Assembly (NCBI GenBank): GCA_012295275.1 | Contig: CM022670.1 | Location: 29,591,938-29,655,937, forward strand | Source: Chrysomallon squamiferum | Taxonomy: Eukaryota; Mollusca; Gastropoda; Neomphalida; Peltospiridae | Direction of reading: 5' to 3' | Length of the DNA stretch: 64,000 nucleotides | Notes under the pieces: generated by a model | What the model saw: the letters and a program-made list of their open reading frames with translations, nothing else | Told to the model about the DNA's origin: nothing | Databases searched by the model: none | Translations under genes and position numbers: made by a program | Shown: one piece after another, positions 1 through 11,457 of the stretch | Numbering within the stretch: the stretch's first letter is position 1 | Layout of the letters: each line of letters opens with the position of its first letter

Positions 1-92
1 GATTTAAGTAAATAAAATATAGCAGATATAGGTAGTTAAATGGTATACCACAGATGTGTAATAGATACAGGAATAAATGATATACAATTTTC

Positions 93-96
<4 letters not shown>

Positions 97-122
<26 letters not shown>
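97..122. repeat. (AT)n microsatellite
   Basis: Uninterrupted TA dinucleotides in the intron just upstream of the exon at 200. Confidence 0.9.
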
Positions 123-127
<5 letters not shown>

Positions 128-199
128 AGAATTCACTTCAACACAGAAAGATGTTATAACATTAAATCTGATTTCTACCCATTTATATTTGTTTTTCAG

Positions 200-985
200 G
201 CTTGGAGAGGTTATCATGGCAATGTATATTTTGAACCAATTGCCATCAAAGGTATTCAAGAAGAGAAAGAATCTAAATTTACATCGCCAAACTGGAGAGA
301 GGCAAGCACAGACAGCCAGTATCAACAAATGATGTCGACAAGGCGGCTGAGATCATCAGGCAGACCAGCTACAACTCCTCCATCTAGATCAAACACACGA
401 CTTTCTGCCCGCAGCTCTGCTATAAGCCAGCCACAGACACAACAGCAGAGTGTTCTGCAGGACAAGCACATGCTGAGTCATTCTAGTGAACCAAGCCCTG
501 ATGATGTCCAGTTCAAGCAGGGACTGCAGGACACTGGCAGTCTGAATGTACGCACTGAACAGTGTGAGCCCATAAGTAAAAAACAACCTTACAACAGAGA
601 GAAAATCTGTAAAGGATCAGTTGCCCATAAGCTGAAGGCCCTGAAGGAAGAGAAGAAGGAACAAGAGAAGAAGAAGAATCCACTGCTGAAAGTGAGTGGT
701 GACAAATTCAGTCCGGCACTGTCCATGTCGCCATTGTTACGCACAACAACTCAGTATTCATACAGCAACCAGAGACTGACGATGAACAGCCCTGATCCCT
801 ACCACTCAGCATTCGAACACCTCCCACCCCTTGAGCAGGTCAGAGTCAGTTTGCGACACATGGACAATTTGAGTGATGGTTCTTATGGAAGGAAGGTCAC
901 AATTACAGAAGAGTTGAAACCTTTTATCAAATACAGTCCTGATGTAAAAGCTAAATATCAAAGACAAGTGCACTACCTCAGTTAA
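200..985 (+). CDS. C-terminal exon of an unidentified protein (5' part outside window)
   Basis: A strong 3' splice site (T-rich tract then CAG at 197-199) opens a 786-nt exon that reads without interruption for 261 codons to a TAA at 983-985. The protein begins AWRGYHGNVYFEP. It is rich in Ser, Gln, Pro and Lys, has a charged Lys/Glu stretch near its middle (KALKEEKKEQEKKK) that could form a short coiled coil, and ends SPDVKAKYQRQVHYLS. I see no membrane segment or catalytic motif and do not recognise the family. A second frame is open only to 332 and is much shorter, so I prefer the long frame. The 3' end lies about 285 bp from the start of the inverted duplication. The upstream exons are outside the window. 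Confidence 0.6.
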   Translation, partial: AWRGYHGNVYFEPIAIKGIQEEKESKFTSPNWREASTDSQYQQMMSTRRLRSSGRPATTPPSRSNTRLSARSSAISQPQTQQQSVLQDKHMLSHSSEPSPDDVQFKQGLQDTGSLNVRTEQCEPISKKQPYNREKICKGSVAHKLKALKEEKKEQEKKKNPLLKVSGDKFSPALSMSPLLRTTTQYSYSNQRLTMNSPDPYHSAFEHLPPLEQVRVSLRHMDNLSDGSYGRKVTITEELKPFIKYSPDVKAKYQRQVHYLS

Positions 986-1269
986 ATGTTCATGCAGTAC
1001 ATATACTAAATTGGGACCTCAGTTAAATGATTATAGGCATGTATCATTCACTTGTGTTTCTATAACAAAAATTTATTTAAAGTATTTCAGCTTGGAAATA
1101 TGGATAGATGGAGATGTGTTCTGTGCTATTTCTCAGATTACACTGCACATTCAGTGAAATGTGCAGTATTCTAGAGACTGCACAGGGCAAATCAGTTTGC
1201 ACTTATGCCCATCACAGTAATAAATATTTCAGAGTTTGTGAAATAAAAGGTATGTGAATGATGCAGATG

Positions 1270-3830
1270 TATTACCTTTTGATTAATAATTATGTCAGAT
1301 TTTAACAACAATAATGCAAATATGGCTTTCAGATTTATAATGACAATGATGTCAAAGCATAACTCTGTGGACCCCTTATTTCACTCTTTAAGGAGAATGA
1401 ATAAATTAACAAACAAACAAACAAAAAATAAATAAATAAATATTTGGTTTTTATTTTGTTCTTTGAAGTAAAGCACACATATATTTCACCTTGTTATTGA
1501 CATTCCAATGTAATATGTTAGTGGAACAATGGCCAATGCTGCTAGGATACATTTCTGAAAAATAAACCTCAAATTAGTAGAGCATCAAGTTATTTTTGGT
1601 AGACATTTGGCTTGCTTTCAATTCTTCATTTCCTTTTTCTAAATATATTTTTTAAATTATTTTATTCACAAACTTTAATTCAAAGAAAAAAGTATGTATT
1701 GTGAAATAATAAGAATAATAATTACAAAAACAACAAAGAAAACAATAATAAAGATGATGATCATCATGATAACTATAAAATAATTATGACAACAATCTTT
1801 ATAAGTGATGACCATTGTTGTCATTATTACAAGATGATGACAAATTTACTTATTTACATACAGCAGCTCCACCAATCATTTTGTTATCCTCATCTGTATA
1901 ATCCAACACAAGGGCAAGCACAACAAATACCAGCAAGTCTGATACAGATTAAGAAAACTACATCACAGGTGTATCTTTATAAGTTAATAAACCTTTATGT
2001 AAGCTATTGTTCTGAAACTATAAACCAAAAGTCTTGGTTAGTTATCTCCACTTCACAGTTACATTTCAAACATAGACAAGGTTTTATCAAAGCTTTTCCT
2101 AGCTGGAATATTAAAAATATTCCCAATTTCTATCGACAGGATTTTATAAACAGTTACAGCTGCAGTGATCAGAATTATTATAATGTTCTAAATTTCTACA
2201 GTGTTTTATAAAAATCTACACTAATCACAATAGTAAAATGTTCTCAGTTCCAAACAACCAAAAATATATTTAATCATTTTCTAATATTTTTCCGGCACAG
2301 TTATTATATCTGTGAATAAACTAAAGTAATTAATTGTTTTTTCACATTTTACAGAAGAAAACTGTAATAAGGATACTGGCAAGAATAACACTGTCTCCAT
2401 CCACAGTGTACTTATAGTAGTAGACATTGAAAGACTGGTGTGTATACATAATAATCTCACTATGAAGCATTCTCGAATCCTGAAAAAAAAAAAAATGATA
2501 AATAGCAAATGAATGAATGTTTAATGATTAAATAAAGAACCACATTTCATACATGTGTTATATATATAACTTTTAAGTTATATTTTAGTTGTTTTAAGCA
2601 CCCAGTCTTAATTAACAATGCAGGATAACAATAAAAAGCTAAAGTTTAAAAAGGCTGTTTTTCTGTAGTTGTGTCATCACATACACAGTTGCTGGAAAAT
2701 AACAGAAAAATTCAACAGTCAGTCCACCACGTATGCAATGATATCATGTCTTCAGTTCTTGAGGGGTAAAATGGCAGCATTCAAATATTCTACAATGACA
2801 TTATTTTATTGTTATAATCTGCCAAACATAATAATTTAATAACTTGGAGTATTGTGAATTTTATAAAATTATTTATTAATATCCAACACAGACAATTATA
2901 TACCACAAGTTTTCACTGCATCTGATTACTCAAAAAGACTTAAATCATGAATGTTTATTATTTCTCCAATATACAGTTTTAGAGAGAAAACAGTGTACAT
3001 AGTTTGATTGTGCTAACCTTCTTAAGGATTAAGTCTTCTGTTGCAAGTAATTTAAAATAAGAATGTCATATTAATTGTAAAAATGCATCTAATTACCCAT
3101 AAAAAATTACAGATAGATAAATAGATATAGATATAATAGTTTTATAGAAAAAAAAAACCCATTTTAAACAATACAACACAATTACATGAAATTATCAAAA
3201 TGAAGTAAAAATAAGTTATGTATTATCAATGCTAATATTTTTCTATTTGTTAATATTTACTTACTAATGGCATTTCACTGCAGTCAGCAATATCAATTTG
3301 TTCTGGAGACAAAAACAAAATCTTTGTCATTGTCTTGCTATTGAGCTGGCAAAAAAAAAAAAAAAAAAAATTAAAAATAAAATAAACATATCTACAAACA
3401 GGAGTGAATTTAATGTGTCATTATATATACAACCAATGAAGTTTTTGTTCAATTCTGCCATTTAAAAGAAGAAAATCAATTTAAAAATATATATAATTTC
3501 TTTTCTTTTTAACTTTCTTGCAGTGTTAATAAAATCACTATTATTGTTAATTTCATCAATTTAAAAACAAAGTAAGAGAAAATGCTTAATTTCATGTAAG
3601 TTATCTGCTGGCATTTATTTTATTTTATTTTAATTTATTTATTTATTATTTTTATTCCATTTTATTTTATTTTATTTTATGTTTTTGTTATGTTTTTGGC
3701 AGGGGTATTAATAATATAAATTTACTAGTTTTACTGTAGTGTACAATGTGCTTACTATACGTTAGATACAAGAATTATAACACATGACAATCTACGGTAC
3801 TTACTTTTGCAATAGGTATTGACCGATTGA
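1270..3830 (-). repeat. Left arm of a large inverted duplication
   Basis: The reverse complement of this segment matches 8640-11205 almost base for base. Anchors include the (TAAA)n/(CAAA)n stretch at 1411-1440 against 11020-11060, the AT/TTTTA-rich run at 3615-3680 against 8780-8845, and the poly-A at 3351-3370 against poly-T at 9090-9109. A 426-nt open frame at 1786-2211 (+) reappears at 10250-10675 (-) with only two amino-acid differences. Similarity stops at about 1270 on the outer side and about 3830 on the inner side, where the right arm continues into exon sequence of the exchanger gene. The loop between arms is about 4.8 kb. Confidence 0.92.
1490..3345 (-). pseudogene. Reverse-oriented copy of four exchanger exons
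   Basis: Four complete exons of the CAX/VNX1-like gene are present here on the minus strand with splice sites kept: 3265-3345 (81 nt), 2353-2479 (127 nt), 1862-1938 (77 nt) and 1490-1554 (65 nt). They match the functional exons at 9115-9195, 9985-10111, 10523-10599 and 10907-10971. A remnant of the preceding exon lies at about 3812-3829. The reading frames are intact. The 127-nt exon shows one amino-acid change, with Asp here where the functional copy has Val in TVDGVSV. There is no start exon and no downstream exchange domain, so by itself it can only encode a fragment. It is probably non-functional, but is recent enough not to have decayed. Confidence 0.85.
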
Positions 3831-4431
3831 TGCTGGTGCCCTAATAATATGGTAGAAATTACAACAAATCTGATTAAGGGCAAGGACGTTTACTTTCTTC
3901 AAAATAAATATCACATGATTTTTTGTGTATGAATTTACGTATGCGTAAAACGACATGATTTATTATTTTAACGTACGTGCTTGTCAGCTTGTTACACGTT
4001 TATCCTTGTATGGTAAGATGCATTTTAAATGCTTTGATAATCATATTTAAGATAGATAATTGTTAATCAGTATTTTTGTTTACCACTATCATGACTATAA
4101 CTTTATCAGTCGATTAACTGTATCAGTGTATGATGAGTATCACGACTGGGAGTATCTCAGTGTGGCAGGATCATGGGTATGTGACATGTCCAGTTGTTCT
4201 GCCGCGAAGTTCCAAAATGTCAACACAGTATTAATAGCATTACAGTATTAATATTATTATTTGTTACAGCAATAGAAATATTTTTATAATGCATAATACA
4301 TATATATACACACACACACATATATTATTATTACAATTGACAGTTGTGGAATTGTTTCTCTAAAACTTGACAATATGATATGAAGAAAATCACCTTGAAA
4401 TTGCTTTTACAGCTGGCTGGAGCTTCATTTA

Positions 4432-4652
4432 TACAGAGGGGTTACAAAAGTAGGTATGCAGTTATGAAAAAAGAAAACTCTTACAGTACTCATTGTATTT
4501 ATTATTCAAACAAAAAAGCTAACCTAAAAATATATGCATTTTTATTAATTTAAATAAAATGTGGTTAATGACACTCAAAATAAGAAAAATGAGTCCTACT
4601 AAATTCACTGATGTGATACTACTATATACCTACTTTTGCACACACACACTGT
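4432..4652 (+). mobile_element. Mariner-type miniature element, copy A
   Basis: A ~220-bp segment with inverted ends: GGGGTTACAAAAGTAGGTAT at the left and ATACCTACTTTTGCAC at the right. A second copy lies at 16007-16224 in the opposite internal orientation, with matching interior (TTTTATTAATTTAAAT, GGTTAATGACACT). The GTGCAAAAGTA-type terminus resembles mariner/MADE1 termini; that family assignment is from memory. It has no coding capacity. It sits in the 5' flank or 5'-UTR intron of the exchanger gene. Confidence 0.8.
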
Positions 4653-4885
4653 ATAAAAAACATATTTCTGACACTGTTGCTGTAAGACTACATTATTTTG
4701 TTTGACTTGGACATAGCAAAGATTTTTATTTTATGTGATGACTGATATACTACTACTACTACTGCTGCTACTATTTCTACTACTGCTGCTGCTTCTGCTG
4801 CTGTTACTACCACTAATTATTTAAATAAAACTTAAATTATTTTTCAGTAAGACGATATTAAACTGTATGTAGTGATAAAACCAAA

Positions 4886-7800
4886 ATGTCCTCAAAACTC
4901 AGTGACCATGTCACAATGTTAGACAACTCCGATGACCACAGTGCGTTCACCAGGTCCGAAGGGTCAGGATGTCCACATGTTAATGAGACAAGAAACAGAC
5001 ATTCAAGAACTCACTCATTAGAGGAACCTCCACACAAATATGAACAGAATGAGACCAACTTTGAAAACAGCTGTGTCATGCTTCATTCTCCAGAAAATGA
5101 TATTGAGGCTCATAGAATCTCAAATAACTACTTGGTAAATTACTTTTTTATTTTCTTTATTTTCTTTATTTGTTTCTTAGTTAGTTAGTAAGTTCTAAAA
5201 GGGAATAAATATAATAATAAAGAATAAAGATTCTGATAACATCATATAGACACACACACAAACACACACATTCATAAAACAATATTTTAATATTATAATA
5301 ATATTTAAGGAATGAAAAGACAAAATTAAATTTAAAACAAATAAACTGTAGTTTAATGAATAACAGAGGCTATTTTACCAGAATATGATGGTGTATCAAT
5401 AAACTTTATTATTAATAATGTATTTCAGTTATAAATGTAGGTTAAGACATTGTAAATTCAGAGCTTGAATTTAAAGTATACCTGTGATGTTAAATAAATG
5501 GTTGAATAAAATTCTTAATATTTACAAGTTTTGGTTAATTTATTGTCACTGATTACAAAGTATGATAATAAAATACCTAAAAGCTGCTATTTTACCCAGA
5601 GACAACTGGAGTAATGGTATCATTGCATATGTTGTGGACTCATACATGTCTGTTTTGCTAACACTACAATATTTTTGAGTAACTGGTTCCCCCATCCCTT
5701 TCTACAATGACATGACAGTTTCAGAAAAATGTCACTTCCCAGATTTTTTTTTGAGGTTATAATTCATTAATAAAGTATGAAGAAAAAAGTCATAGAAATA
5801 TAAAATATAAAATATAACTTAGAAGTAAACAGAATATAACTGACAGACTATTTCTTTATATCACAAAAATTATTTGCAATGCAAAATTTCTTACTTTTCA
5901 ACAGGAATAGAGGGATTTTATAATATTTCTGTCAATTTAATTTTAGTTTGGGTTCAAGAAATGGAAAAGTCATGTGACCTCACGTCCTCTGTCAATGAGG
6001 TCAGAAATAGTTCAGGATTTATATGCTGATATTAACAAAGTGAAACCTGTGAAAGGTATAAACACTTTTTAAAAATTTTGTTTAATCTAGTTTTCACAGA
6101 TAATTTCTTATTATTTAATTCATCAGTTTTTCATCAGTTATTTCATTTTTACTAATATTTTAGCCAAGTTTAGATTTTCAGCATGCTTCTATACTAATCA
6201 AAATAAATAAATAAAATTTTTACTAAAGTTTAAACAAAGACAAAAAATAAAATGGAAAATGTCAAAGAAGTGATAATGAAAAGATTTCAGAAGATTACAG
6301 TATCATCAAACGTTTCTTATGGCTTGTTTATTCATCAGTAGAAACCATTTTACCAAATAATAAACACAATAGAAAACCACTCTGAAGATACAGTATTCAC
6401 ATTCACTAAGACAAAGCCTGACACAGAAACAGAGACAATAACTGCATACATGGATGGAAGAGAAAGAAAAAAGGATAAGCGTATCTTCTAGTGACTAGCA
6501 TACAACTACTATTTTCAATTTTTAATGATTTATAATTAATTTTAATTTTTCGTGTTTACTATTTTTAATTTTTATTGTAGTTTATTAATTTATTTATCAT
6601 CTTGTTTTTTCAGTGACTACTGTGAGGCCCAGTAACATTATTTACATGTTGACATTTGGCTGGTGCTTGTTCGTAATTTACCTGCTGGTAGCTGGTTTAA
6701 TGTTTCTAACATACTTTGGTAGAGGCTATGGTGAGATATACAGTTTAAAATACAGCCATTGTTTGTATATTCTAAAAGAATAATGACTGTAACACAATAT
6801 TTCACTGATAATGATAGTAATTGTGATATTTATATATATATATTTATTTATCAAATGAGACATTGTCCAGTGCAAGCATATATGTCTACATGTGTTTGTG
6901 TGTGTTGATAGACATAAACATAAAATTAATGTTTAGGCTTTATCATATCCATAGATTATATCACTAAATATTTCATTTCAAATAAATTATAACTGATCAG
7001 CTAAAGACTAATTTTTTAACATGTTTTTTGGTTATATGCTAAAAACTTGCTTTGGTAAACTGAGTTTAACAATATTTGATGGGGGAAAAATGGCAAATTT
7101 CAAAAAACCTATTTTTCTTTTTCCTGTTTTAGGAAAGTTTTGTTGGAAAATGGCAAAATATTTTCTATGGCCATTTGGCAGGTTTGTTCATCAGGTATAT
7201 ACTGTTTTAGTTATTTCCTACTTAATGTTAACTAATAATGTTAAATATTTTATAGTAAAATGCATCTTAAATGATATAATTAGTATAAATATATTTTGTA
7301 TGCTTCCACGTAATTATTTTATTGGGCTAGACATTTACAGTTGACAGTAATACATTTTATTTTTTATAGCATTAAGCTTCTTGTTTTTAACACCACTTAT
7401 AAATTAAAATTTCATATATCTTTATAAAAATAAAATAACTGTCAAATTTAATAGGAAAACAAAAGCAGTTTTGTAAATATTTTCACACATTCAATATTAA
7501 TAAAAACAAAAATATTTTCATTTTCTTAATTAATATTGAATGTGTGAAAATATTTTTAATGCTTTCTTTTTTCCTGTATATACATGCACACACATACACA
7601 TATTTTGTAAGTCCTGGAATTTTTTTTTTATAATTAATATTGAATATGTGAAAATACTTTTAAAAATGCTTTCTTTTTCAGTTATTTCATTTTCATAAAG
7701 TAATATATGAATATCTATCTATGTATGTTATACGTCTGTTTTTTAATATCTTTGAAAATTAAATAATTTTTATACAATTATCTCATTTTTAATTATTTAA

Positions 7801-10800
7801 ACATTTAAGAATTAAGACTATATTTTAAAAAAATTCAATAAACATTTATATTGATAATGCCCTTTCTTTTCTTAACAGATTCATTCAGTGCCATTACTGG
7901 CTGTGGCTAAGAGTTGTGAAAATGTAACTTTCTCGTCCAAAAATAATCACATACATGACTTTGATGAGTCGACATCTCTGATTCATAACAGTATGTCACA
8001 GACAGAAGAAAAAGTCACCAAATTTCCATCAGTTAATGTATTGGTAAGGGTGTCTGTATTATTTTAATTTTGAGATCTTTTCATTCTTTTTGTTATTGAT
8101 TTATTTATCTTTTTGATCTTTTTCTTCTTATTTATTTAATTATTTATTTATTTATTCATTCATACATTCATTTCTTTATTTATATATTTTTTTGTTTTGT
8201 TTTTAAGAGCTATATAAAGAAAGGAGGTTGATGTTTTCTTTATATTTAAATTGTTTGTTCTTATAGTCTTATTAACCATTGCTGAACATTCAGCTGTAAT
8301 AGTCACAGTTCATTGAATTGTAATAGAATATTAAATACATATTGCTTCATCTTTTCAACTGTCCAGGAACATGTCTGTGTGTAACATTTTTGTCATTAGA
8401 AAGTCACCTTTTAAGTGAGGATATTAAGAAGCTTTTATGAAACAAGTTATTATACTGGAGAATCTGTATGACACCCTCCCCCCAAAAACGTTGAAAAAAA
8501 AAAATAATTAAACATTTTATTTAAAAAATATATATTTATTACAGAGAAAACCTGTCACTTATTTGTGGTTTATTCTTGGAATGCCATTCTTGTTAACAGC
8601 TCATTTTGTTGTCTGGTTTATCAGCTGGATGTTTGTTGTTACAATACCTATTGCAAAAGTAAGTAGATTGTCATGTGTTATAATTCTTGAATCTAACATA
8701 TAGTAAGCACATTATTATGTATTTTGTAAAACTAGGAAATTTATATTATTAATACCCCTGCCAAAAACATAACAAAAACATAAAATAAAATAAAATAAAA
8801 TGGAATAAAAATAATAAATAAATAAATTAAAATAAAATAAAATAAATGCCAGCAGATAACTTACATGAAATTAAGCATTTTCTCTTACTTTGTTTTTAAA
8901 TTGATGAAATTAACAATAATAGTGATTTTATTAACACTGCAAGAAAGTTAAAAAGAAAAGAAATTATATATATTTTTAAATTGATTTTCTTCTTTTAAAT
9001 GGCAGAATTGAACAAAAACTTCATTGGTTGTATATATAATGACACATTAAATTCACTCCTGTTTGTAGATATGTTTATTTTATTTTTAATTTTTTTTTTT
9101 TTTTTTTTTGCCAGCTCAATAGCAAGACAATGACAAAGATTTTGTTTTTGTCTCCAGAACAAATTGATATTGCTGACTGCAGTGAAATGCCATTAGTAAG
9201 TAAATATTAACAAATAGAAAAATATTAGCATTGATAATACATAACTTATTTTTACTTCATTTTGATAATTTCATGTAATTGTGTTGTATTGTTTAAAATG
9301 GGTTTTTTTTTTTCTCTATAAAACTATTATATCTATATCTATTTATCTATCTGTAATTTTTTTATGGGTAATTAGATGCATTTTTACAATTAATATGACA
9401 TTCTTATTTTAAATTACTTGCAACAGAAGACTTAATCCTTAAGAAGGTTAGCACAATCAAACTATGTACATTGTTTTCTCTCTAAAACTGTATATTGGAG
9501 AAATAATAAACATTCATGATTTAAGTCTTTTTGAGTAATCAGATGCAGTGAAAACTTGTGGTATATAATTGTCTGTGTTGGATATTAATAAATAATTTTA
9601 TAAAATTCACAATACTCCAAGTTATTAAATTATTATGTTTGGCAGATTATAACAATAAAATAATGTCATTGTAGAATATTTGAATGCTGCCATTTTACCC
9701 CTCAAGAACTGAAGACATGATATCATTGCATACGTGGTGGACTGACTGTTGAATTTTTCTGTTATTTTCCAGCAACTGTGTATGTGATGACACAACTACA
9801 GAAAAACAGCCTTTTTAAACTTTAGCTTTTTATTGTTATCCTGCATTGTTAATTAAGACTGGGTGCTTAAAACAACTAAAACATAACTTAAAAGTTATAT
9901 ATATAACATATGTATGAAATGTGGTTCTTTATTTAATCATTAAACATTCATTCATTTGCTATTTATCATTTTTTTTTTTTTCAGGATTCAAGAATGCTTC
10001 ATAGTGAGATTATTATGTATACACACCAGTCTTTCAATGTCTACTACTATAAGTACACTGTGGATGGAGTCAGTGTTATTCTTGCCAGTATCCTTATTAC
10101 AGTTTTCTTCTGTAAAATGTGAAAAACAATTACCCTTTAGTTTATTCACAGATATAATAACTGTGCCGGAAAAATATTAGAAAATGATTAAATATATTTT
10201 TGGTTGTTTGGAACAGAGAACATTTTACTATTGTGATTAGTGTAGATTTTTATAAAACACTGTTGAAATTTAGAACATTATAATAATTCTGATCACTGCA
10301 GTTGTAACTGTTTATAAAATCCTGTCGATAGAAATTGGGAATATTTTTAATATTCCAGCTAGGAAAAGCTTTGATAAAACCTTGTCTATGTTTGAAATGT
10401 AACTGTGAAGTGGAGATAACTAACCAAGACTTTTGGTTTATAGTTTCAGAACAATAGCTTACATAAAGGTTTATTAACTTATAAAGATAAACCTGTGATG
10501 TAGTTTTCTTAATCTGTATCAGACTTGCTGGTATTTGTTGTGCTTGCCCTTGTGTTGGATTATACAGATGAGGATAACAAAATGATTGGTGGAGCTGCTG
10601 TATGTAAATAAGTAAATTTGTCATCATCTTGTAATAATGACAACAATGGTCATCACTTATAAAGATTGTTGTCATAATTATTTTATAGTTATCATGATGA
10701 TCATCATCTTTATTATTGTTTTCTTTGTTGTTTTTGTAATTATTATTCTTATTATTTCACAATATATACTTTTTTCTTTGAATTAAAGTTTGTGAATAAA

Positions 10801-11410
10801 ATAATTTAAAAAATATATTTAGAAAAAGGAAATGAAGAATTGAAAGCAAGCCAAATGTCTACCAAAAATAACTTGATGCTCTACTAATTTGAGGTTTATT
10901 TTTCAGAAATGTATCCTAGCAGCACTGGCCATTGTTCCACTAACATATTACATTGGAATGTCAATAACAAGGTGAAATATATGTGTGCTTTACTTCAAAG
11001 AACAAAATAAAAACCAAATATTTATTTATTTATTTATTTTTTGTTTGTTTGTTTGTTAATTTATTCATTCTCCTTAAAGAGTGAAATAAGGGGTCCACAG
11101 AGTTTTGCTTCAACATCATTGTCATTATAAATCTGAAAGCCATATTTGCATTATTGTTGTTAGTACTTAAAATTTGACATAATTATTAATCAGAAGGTAA
11201 TATAATCTTGATTATAGATTTGAATTGACATTTTATAACAGGATTATGTTTAGTTAGAAGAATCAAAAATCTAAACAGAATAAATATCTAGAATGTGTGA
11301 AAGGTCACTGGATTAATCCCTCTTGATGGCCCTTGAACTGTATTGAAAATTCATGTACATTTTATTTCACATATTCTAAATATTTATTATTGTTTTTGCT
11401 ATTATTATTA

Positions 11411-11457
<47 letters not shown>

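Noticed and set aside
1786-2211. 141-codon frames at 1786-2211 (+) and 10250-10675 (-) as conserved genes
   Set aside because: They are identical only because they lie in the two arms of the inverted duplication. Each is antisense to the 77-nt exchanger exon and has no start context or domain.
9985-10101. Ending the exchanger exon at 10101 and joining directly to 10907
   Set aside because: The frame works arithmetically but uses a weak donor and leaves two membrane segments fused without a loop. The donor at 10111 plus the 77-nt exon at 10523-10599 restores the family pattern and phase.
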